NCBI GenBank assembly: GCA_946183765.1
Contig: CAMHDC010000098.1
Coordinates: forward strand, 1 to 5,683
Direction: 5' to 3'
DNA length: 5,683 nt
Source: an uncultured Clostridia bacterium
GTDB lineage: Bacteria > Bacillota > Clostridia > Christensenellales > CAG-138
Below, in pieces: positions 1-5,683 of the stretch. Below the pieces are notes generated by a model. The model saw only the letters and a list, made by a program, of their open reading frames with translations. It had not been told where the DNA came from and searched no databases. Positions within the stretch are counted from its first letter, which is position 1. Every line of letters starts with the position of its first letter. Both the position numbers and the translations under genes were made by a program.

Positions 1-194
1 GGCAGCCGGCCTCCCTGCGGGTGTGCGCCCTTCTCGACAAGCCCGAGCGCCGGGAATGCGAGATCACCCCGGACTACTGCGGCTTCACCATCCCCAACAA
101 GTTCGTGGTGGGCTACGGCCTCGACTACAAGGGCTACTATCGGAACCTGCCCTACGTGGGCGTCTTGAGCCCCAGGGTATACGAAGAACAGTAA
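1..194 (+). CDS. hpt: Hypoxanthine phosphoribosyltransferase, C-terminal end (5' truncated)
   Basis: This is the last 63 codons of a purine salvage enzyme that joins hypoxanthine (or guanine) to PRPP in the cytoplasm, giving IMP or GMP. The reading frame begins at position 3 and ends with TAA at 192-194. Visible family features are the DKPERR stretch after the PRPP-binding core, then IPNKFVVGYGLDYKGYYRNL. That second stretch matches human HGPRT closely ([20 protein letters not shown]), including the Phe that stacks on the purine ring and the Asp of GYGLDY near the metal and ligand. The PRPP-binding loop lies upstream of the window. The gene sits 47 nt before ftsH on the same strand, the usual hpt-ftsH arrangement of Firmicutes, so the two are probably cotranscribed. 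No terminator is seen between them. A xanthine-specific enzyme is less likely given this C-terminal motif. Confidence 0.93.
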   Translation, partial: QPASLRVCALLDKPERRECEITPDYCGFTIPNKFVVGYGLDYKGYYRNLPYVGVLSPRVYEEQ

Positions 195-208
195 AACGAC
201 CATCACCG

Positions 209-225
209 GCGGGGGACGGCCCCGC
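209..225 (+). other. Short GC-only hairpin in the hpt-ftsH gap
   Basis: GCGGGG (209-214) is complementary to CCCCGC (220-225) across a 5-nt loop. No T-run follows, so it is not a standard terminator. It ends one base before the ftsH ribosome binding site and could affect translation or mRNA processing there. In such GC-rich DNA a 6-bp stem can also arise by chance. Confidence 0.35.
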
Positions 226-226
226 G

Positions 227-233
227 TAAGGAG
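227..233 (+). promoter_or_regulatory. Ribosome binding site of ftsH
   Basis: TAAGGAG at 227-233 is a strong Shine-Dalgarno match, 8 nt before the TTG at 242. It decides the ftsH start: no ATG or GTG lies at a suitable distance in this frame, and the next in-frame Met (residue 18) is already inside the first membrane helix. Confidence 0.8.
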
Positions 234-241
234 AACATCCA

Positions 242-2208
<1,967 letters not shown>

Positions 2209-2212
<4 letters not shown>

Positions 2213-3036
2213 GCCACAGATTTGACCTGCACACCCATAGCGACCATTCCGACGGCACCTACGCGCCGGCGGAGATCGTGCGCTTCGCCGCCCGGGGGCA
2301 TCTGGACCTTCTGGCGCTGACGGACCACGACTGCATCTCCGGGGTGCGGTCGGCTATGGCGGCAGGCAAAGAGGAGGGGGTCCGGGTGATCCCCGGCGTG
2401 GAGTTCGACAACGAGTATCATCACGAGCTGCATATCCTGGGCCTGGACGTGGATATGGACCACCCCGTGCTCATTCGGGCCATGGAGGTGGCCCGGGAGC
2501 GGCGGGACCGGCGGAACGAGATCATCCTCTCCCGGCTGGACGCGGCGGGGATCGAGGTCCGGTCCTTCATGCGGACCGGGCAGACCGCCACCACGAAGCT
2601 TCATATCGCCCACGCCATCATCGCGGCGGGCTACGCCTCGGAGGTCCGGGAGGCCTTCATGAAGTACCTCAGGCCCGGGACCCCCGGCTATTACACCGAG
2701 AAGCGGTTCACCCCGGAGCAGGTGCTGGAGATCATCCACAGGAGCGACGGCGTGCCGGTGCTGGCCCACCCCTGCCACATCCGGGAGAACCTCCACGGGC
2801 TGGTCCGGGAGCTGGTGAGCATGGGCCTGCTGGGCATCGAGGCCTACTACCCCGCCAACACGCCCCGGCAGACGGAGCTCTATGTCTCCCTGGCCCACCA
2901 GTACAAGCTCCTGACCACCTGCGGCAGCGATTTTCACGGCAAGAACCGGCCCGGCGTGCCCGTGGGCTGTGCCTGGCGGGAGAGCCGGGATCTGGATCGG
3001 ACCTACGAGACGCTGATCCGAAGGATGGAATCGTAA
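2209..3036 (+). CDS. PHP-domain phosphoesterase, TrpH/YciV (RNase AM) type
   Basis: This 275-aa cytoplasmic protein is a metal-dependent phosphoesterase of the PHP family. Characterised relatives (E. coli YciV/RNase AM, Chromobacterium Cv1693) remove 3'-phosphate from nucleoside 3',5'-bisphosphates such as pAp, or trim RNA 5' ends. The metal-site pattern is complete: DLHTHSDHSDG (H8, H10, D15), TDHD (H40), E65, ELHILG (H75), LAHP (H187) and SDFH (D241, H243). The middle segment also matches YciV: RRNE (101-104), the TTKLHIAHAI region with H132, and a TPEQVLEIIH helix before LAHP. The length is slightly below YciV. The ATG overlaps the ftsH stop as ATGA, and the PHP motif starts at residue 6, which supports this start. 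The nearest purine-rich stretch (2188-2193) is too far for a good ribosome binding site, so translation is probably coupled to ftsH. The exact substrate (pAp, RNA ends or other) is inferred from the family. Confidence 0.88.
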
Positions 3037-3047
3037 AAAAGCATACG

Positions 3048-3086
3048 AAAAGGACGTTCCAAGACAGTAGCCTGGAACGTCCTTTT
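3048..3086. terminator. Bidirectional intrinsic terminator between convergent operons
   Basis: A perfect 14-bp inverted repeat pairs 3048-3061 (AAAAGGACGTTCCA) with 3073-3086 (TGGAACGTCCTTTT) across an 11-nt loop. On the plus strand the stem ends in six T (3083-3088), then G and TTT. On the minus strand it ends in TTTT, with a further T6 run after a 7-nt gap. It lies 11 nt past the PHP stop and 8 nt past the ATPase stop, so it can end both transcripts. It is probably stronger for the plus strand, which has the longer uninterrupted U-run. Confidence 0.9.
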
Positions 3087-3094
3087 TTGTTTCT

Positions 3095-3847
3095 TCAGCC
3101 CTGCCTGGCCTGCAGGATGCCCCGGATGAACTCCCGGCTGCGGGCCTCCTTGGGGTCGGCAAAGAACTCGGCCGTGGGCGCGGACTCGATGACCCGGCCG
3201 CCCTCCATGAACAGCACCTTGCCGGACACGCTCCGGGCGAACTCCATCTCGTGGGTCACCACCAGCATGGTCATGCCCTCCTCGGCGAGCTTGCGCATGA
3301 CGGAAAGGACCTCGCCGATGAGCTCCGGGTCCAGGGCGCTGGTGGGCTCGTCGAAGTAGATGATCTCCGGCTCCGTGGCCAGGCCCCGGGCGATGGCCAC
3401 CCGCTGCTGCTGGCCGCCGGAGAGCTGGGAGGGGTAGCTGTCGATCTTGTCCGCCATGCCCACTCGAACGAGGGCGTCCATGGCCCGCGCCTTCGCCTGC
3501 TCCCGGGGGAGCCTGCGCACGGCGGTGAGCCCCAAGGTCACGTTGTCCAGCACGGTCTTGTTCTGGAACAGGTTGTAGTTCTGGAACACGAAGGCGGTCT
3601 TGCGGCGGATGCGGGCGATCTCCCGACGGTGGACAGTCCTCAGATCGAACCGCTCCCCGTCGAAGATCATCTCGCCCCCGTCGGCCCGTTCCAGAAAGTT
3701 GATGCACCGCAGGAACGTAGTCTTGCCGGAGCCGCTGGGCCCCAGGATCGCCACCACGTCCCCCTTGTCCACCGTAAGGTCGATGCCCTTCAATATTTCC
3801 GTCCCGTCGAAGGACTTATGAACGTTGTGAACTTCCAGCATGCTCAT
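3095..3847 (-). CDS. Amino acid ABC importer ATPase (probably cystine, TcyC/TcyN-like)
   Basis: This 250-aa protein is the cytoplasmic ATPase of a polar amino acid importer, driving uptake with the permease and binding lipoprotein encoded upstream. It has Walker A GPSGSGKT (36-43), Q-loop Q89, signature LSGGQQQ (142-148), Walker B IIYFDE (162-167), D-loop SALD (170-173) and switch H199, so it should be active. The segment VFQNYNLFQNKTVLDNV resembles the VFQHYNLFKNKTALENV form seen in cystine-type ATPases. The frame is open upstream to 4111, but that part lies inside the permease gene in another frame. The likely start is the ATG at 3847, which forms an ATGA overlap with the permease stop. A second ATG at 3841 (protein beginning MLEVHNV) is an alternative. 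Neither has a clear ribosome binding site, which points to translational coupling. Family assignment is firm; cystine is inferred. Confidence 0.93.
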   Translation of the reverse strand: MSMLEVHNVHKSFDGTEILKGIDLTVDKGDVVAILGPSGSGKTTFLRCINFLERADGGEMIFDGERFDLRTVHRREIARIRRKTAFVFQNYNLFQNKTVLDNVTLGLTAVRRLPREQAKARAMDALVRVGMADKIDSYPSQLSGGQQQRVAIARGLATEPEIIYFDEPTSALDPELIGEVLSVMRKLAEEGMTMLVVTHEMEFARSVSGKVLFMEGGRVIESAPTAEFFADPKEARSREFIRGILQARQG

Positions 3848-4515
3848 TTGACGGTACCGTATTGGCCCAGCTTCTTCTCGCCCCAGCGCTGCAGATAGGT
3901 GAGCACGGTGCTGAAGATCAGGTAGATGAGGGCCGTTTCGCTGTACAGGGCCAGGGATTCGTAGACCCGGCCGTTGATGACCTGGGCCTGGCGGAACATC
4001 TCCATGACGGTGATGGTGGCGGCCAGGGAGGTGCCCTTCATCATGGAGATGAGGGAGTTGGACAGGGCGGGGAAGGCGGTGCGGAAGGCCTGGGGCAGCA
4101 CTACGTGCCACATGATCTGAAAATAGTTCATGCCCACGCAGTAGCCCGCCTCCATCTGCCCCCGGGACACGGATTCCAGCGCGCCTCGGACGCTCTCGGC
4201 CATGTAGGCCCCCTCGTTGAAGCCAAAGACCACCACCGCCGTGGGGAAGGCGGCCCAGACTACGCCCAGCTGCGGGAGGCCGTAGAACACCAAAAAGAGC
4301 TGGACCAGCAGGGGCGTGCCCCGGATGATCCAGATATAGAACCGGCAGATCTGCCGCAGCACCGGCACCTTGGCGTACTGGATCATGGCCACGATCACGG
4401 AGATCACCAGCGCCAGGGCGAAGGAAAGGGCGGTCAGCGGCAGGGTCACCTTCAGCCCGTACCCCAGCAGCCGGGGGAAGGAGCTGACTAAAATGTCCCA
4501 GAGTCGTTCACTCAT
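3844..4515 (-). CDS. Amino acid ABC importer permease (probably cystine, TcyB-like)
   Basis: This 223-aa inner membrane protein is the channel subunit of a polar amino acid importer of the HisM/GlnP family, at the usual length. Likely membrane helices lie near residues 19-45, 56-79, 84-105 and 188-208, with a less clear one around 145-170. Family marks are IRGTPLLVQ (64-72) and the EAA loop that docks on the ATPase, with E122-A123-G124, G128 and the closing LPQAF (140-144). The later segment, with MFRQAQVINGRVYE, resembles TcyB-type cystine permeases. The ATG at 4515 is 6 nt after the stop of the binding protein gene and has no strong ribosome binding site. The 3' end overlaps the ATPase start by 4 nt. 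A single permease gene implies a homodimeric channel, as in TcyABC. Substrate is inferred. Confidence 0.92.
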   Translation of the reverse strand: MSERLWDILVSSFPRLLGYGLKVTLPLTALSFALALVISVIVAMIQYAKVPVLRQICRFYIWIIRGTPLLVQLFLVFYGLPQLGVVWAAFPTAVVVFGFNEGAYMAESVRGALESVSRGQMEAGYCVGMNYFQIMWHVVLPQAFRTAFPALSNSLISMMKGTSLAATITVMEMFRQAQVINGRVYESLALYSETALIYLIFSTVLTYLQRWGEKKLGQYGTVK

Positions 4516-4521
4516 GCGTTT

Positions 4522-5334
4522 TTACGGGTTGGTCAGATCTTCTCCGAAGTACTTGAGGGACAGCTCCTGCAGCTTGCCGCTGGCGCGCAGCTCCCCCAGA
4601 ATGCGGTCGATCTCCGCCATGAGGCTTTCGCTGTCCGCCCCCTTGGAGACGGGGAAGACCACCGGGTCGCCCTCCAGCGTCAGGGCGATCTTGATGGCCG
4701 CGCCGGGATGCTGAGCAAGGTAGTCGTCGATGGAGCCCTTGGCGTTGATGGTGGCGTCCACCCGGCCCTGCAGCAGCAGCTCGATGGTCTGGTCCAACGT
4801 GTCGATGGAGGTGACGGTGGCCCCGTTCTCTTCGGCCAAATTGGCGTAGGTGCTGTTGGGGGAGTTGGCGGTGGTGCGGCCCTTCAGATCGGCCAGGGTA
4901 TGGATATCCTCGTTGTCCGAGCGAACCACCAGCACCTTCGGCGTGTACACGTAGGGGGTGGAGAAGTTGTACTTCTCGGCCCGCTCGGGGGTGTAGCCCA
5001 CGCCGTTGCAGGCGATGTCGAAGCGGCCGGCGTCCACGCCCGCCAGGATGGCGGACCACTCGGTCTCTTCAAACTTGGCTTCCACGCCCAGGCCCTGGGC
5101 CAGGAGCTTGCCGATCTCCACGTCGAAGCCGGTCAGGGTATCCTTCTCGTCGTGGTAGGTCCAGGGGGACCAGTTGCCCTCGGTGGCGATGACGAGAACG
5201 CCCGCTTCCCGGATGCGGGTCAGGTGATCCTTCTGGGCGTCGGAGGCGTCGTTCTTTTTGCAGCCCGCGAGGGCGAGGAGCAAAAGGGCCGCGAGGCAGA
5301 GGGAAAGGAGGGATAAGGTTTTTTTGCGGTTCAT
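4522..5334 (-). CDS. Amino acid ABC importer substrate-binding lipoprotein (probably cystine, TcyA-like)
   Basis: This 270-aa lipoprotein is anchored outside the cytoplasmic membrane, captures an amino acid and passes it to the permease encoded next. It starts with a basic n-region (MNRKK), a hydrophobic core and a lipobox ALAGC, with C25 as the lipidated residue. The rest is a family 3 periplasmic-type binding fold: GVLVIATEGNWSPWTYHDE (45-63), TGFDVEIGKLL, the ligand-carboxylate Arg R118 in TPERAEKYNFSTPY, and an ADLKG hinge region. The stretch RVDATINAKGSIDDYL resembles cystine-binding proteins (RVDATLND...LDYL), but the usual ligand-contacting Asp is Ala198 here. Pocket aromatics near the N-terminus are Trp (W55, W58) rather than the commoner Tyr/Phe. 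The start is the ATG at 5334, with AAAGGG 8 nt before it. It is first in the operon, behind its own promoter candidate. Confidence 0.93.
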   Translation of the reverse strand: MNRKKTLSLLSLCLAALLLLALAGCKKNDASDAQKDHLTRIREAGVLVIATEGNWSPWTYHDEKDTLTGFDVEIGKLLAQGLGVEAKFEETEWSAILAGVDAGRFDIACNGVGYTPERAEKYNFSTPYVYTPKVLVVRSDNEDIHTLADLKGRTTANSPNSTYANLAEENGATVTSIDTLDQTIELLLQGRVDATINAKGSIDDYLAQHPGAAIKIALTLEGDPVVFPVSKGADSESLMAEIDRILGELRASGKLQELSLKYFGEDLTNP

Positions 5335-5342
5335 GGGTTTTT

Positions 5343-5348
5343 CCCTTT
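5343..5348 (-). promoter_or_regulatory. Ribosome binding site of the binding protein gene
   Basis: Read on the minus strand, AAAGGG lies 8 nt before the ATG at 5334. It is the only clear Shine-Dalgarno sequence in the transporter operon; the permease and ATPase starts lack one. This fits higher production of the binding protein than of the membrane parts. Confidence 0.65.
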
Positions 5349-5352
5349 CTGT

Positions 5353-5378
5353 CTACAAAAGATAGAAATAGCCTACAA
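5353..5378 (-). repeat. Pair of TTGTAG direct repeats around the transporter promoter
   Basis: On the minus strand TTGTAG occurs at 5378-5373 and again at 5358-5353, exactly 20 nt apart (about two DNA turns). The first overlaps the presumed -10 element and the second falls in the early leader. They could be operator half-sites for a regulator, but six-base repeats in a short AT-rich region can arise by chance, and I do not recognise the motif. Confidence 0.25.
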
Positions 5379-5398
5379 CAATAACCCCACCTTGTCAA
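5370..5398 (-). promoter_or_regulatory. Candidate sigma-A promoter of the ABC transporter operon
   Basis: On the minus strand a perfect -35 TTGACA (5398-5393) is followed after 17 nt by TAGGCT (5375-5370), which matches only three of six -10 consensus bases. The region is clearly richer in A/T than its surroundings. Transcription would begin near 5363, leaving a leader of about 30 nt, too short for a riboswitch or T-box. A perfect -35 with a poor -10 is consistent with a promoter that needs activation, though this is inference. Confidence 0.6.
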
Positions 5399-5404
5399 TA
5401 GGTT

Positions 5405-5433
5405 AAAAAGGGCAGCCCCCTGGGGGACTGCCC
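5405..5433 (-). terminator. Intrinsic terminator of kbl
   Basis: On the minus strand GGGCAGTCCCC pairs with GGGGCTGCCC around a tiny loop (stem span 5433-5410), followed by TTTTT (5409-5405). The stem is nearly all G-C with one T-G wobble. It begins about 20 nt after the kbl stop codon and ends 6 nt before the -35 element of the transporter promoter, separating the two same-strand transcripts. Confidence 0.9.
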
Positions 5434-5453
5434 TCGATGGTTTGACGGATGGC

Positions 5454-5683
5454 TCAGAGCCCCATCTCCTGCTTGACCTCGCCGAAGCACTTCACGGCGA
5501 AGTCCAAATCCTCCTTGGTGTGACCGGCGGAGATCTGGGTGCGGATGCGGGCCTTGCCCATGGGCACCACGGGGTAGCAGAAGCCGGTCACATACACACC
5601 CTTCGTGAGCATCCGGCGGGCGAACTCCTGGGCCACCTTGGCGTCGTAGAGCATGATGGGCACGATGGGGTGCTCCCCGGGCA
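5454..5683 (-). CDS. kbl: Glycine C-acetyltransferase (2-amino-3-ketobutyrate CoA ligase), C-terminal end
   Basis: These are the last 75 codons of a PLP-dependent cytoplasmic enzyme that interconverts 2-amino-3-ketobutyrate plus CoA and glycine plus acetyl-CoA, the second step of threonine breakdown after threonine dehydrogenase. The gene enters from beyond 5683 and ends with TGA at 5456-5454. The segments HPIVPIMLYDAKVAQEFA and VYVTGFCYPVVPMGKARIRTQ match the E. coli Kbl C-terminus (PVMLGDAVVAQKFA, VTGFFYPVVPKGQARIRTQ), including the RIRTQ Arg expected to bind the substrate carboxylate. The related enzyme BioF has a different motif here, so Kbl is preferred. A GTG at 5663 is an internal Val codon, not a start, since the homology continues upstream of it. 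The PLP lysine and any tdh neighbour lie outside the window. A strong terminator follows. Confidence 0.93.
   Translation of the reverse strand, partial: PGEHPIVPIMLYDAKVAQEFARRMLTKGVYVTGFCYPVVPMGKARIRTQISAGHTKEDLDFAVKCFGEVKQEMGL

Noticed and set aside
3037..3094. Small RNA gene in the gap between the convergent operons
   Set aside because: The 58-nt gap is almost fully taken up by the terminator stem-loop and its T-runs.
5335..5453. Riboswitch or T-box upstream of the amino acid transporter
   Set aside because: The leader from the likely start site is only about 30 nt, and the one strong hairpin is explained as the kbl terminator.
5454..5663. A complete 69-aa protein starting at GTG 5663
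   Set aside because: The reading frame and Kbl homology (PGEHPI) continue upstream to the window edge, so this is the truncated end of kbl.

Overview
The window is a GC-rich stretch of bacterial chromosome with ordinary housekeeping and transport genes, packed tightly on two strands. Gene order (hpt then ftsH, a pairing common in Firmicutes), a Gram-positive-style lipoprotein binding protein, strong AGGAG-type ribosome binding sites and the G/C-biased codon use suggest a high-GC member of the Clostridia, perhaps an Oscillospiraceae-like gut anaerobe. That placement is inference from content, not a database match.

Positions 1-3036 carry a plus-strand operon. It holds the last 63 codons of hpt (purine salvage), a complete ftsH (membrane-bound AAA+ zinc protease, TTG start) and a complete PHP-domain phosphoesterase of the TrpH/YciV (RNase AM, nucleoside 3',5'-bisphosphate phosphatase) type. 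The PHP gene overlaps the ftsH stop codon by 4 nt. A hairpin terminator at 3048-3086 lies between this operon and the convergent operon beyond it and can serve both.

Positions 5398 down to 3095 carry a minus-strand operon for a three-part ABC importer of the polar amino acid family. The order from its promoter is binding lipoprotein, permease, ATPase. Sequence features in all three proteins resemble the cystine importers TcyABC. The binding protein has Ala where the family usually has the Asp that binds the ligand's alpha-amino group, so the substrate is uncertain. The promoter candidate sits directly behind the terminator of the next gene.

Positions 5454-5683 hold the 3' end of kbl (2-amino-3-ketobutyrate CoA ligase, threonine/glycine metabolism) on the minus strand; the gene runs off the window. 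No gap between genes exceeds about 120 nt. I saw no tRNA, rRNA, CRISPR array, insertion sequence, prophage or riboswitch, and no convincing undescribed system. The observations most worth checking are the binding-site substitution in the binding protein, the ftsH-PHP coupling and the translation start region of ftsH.
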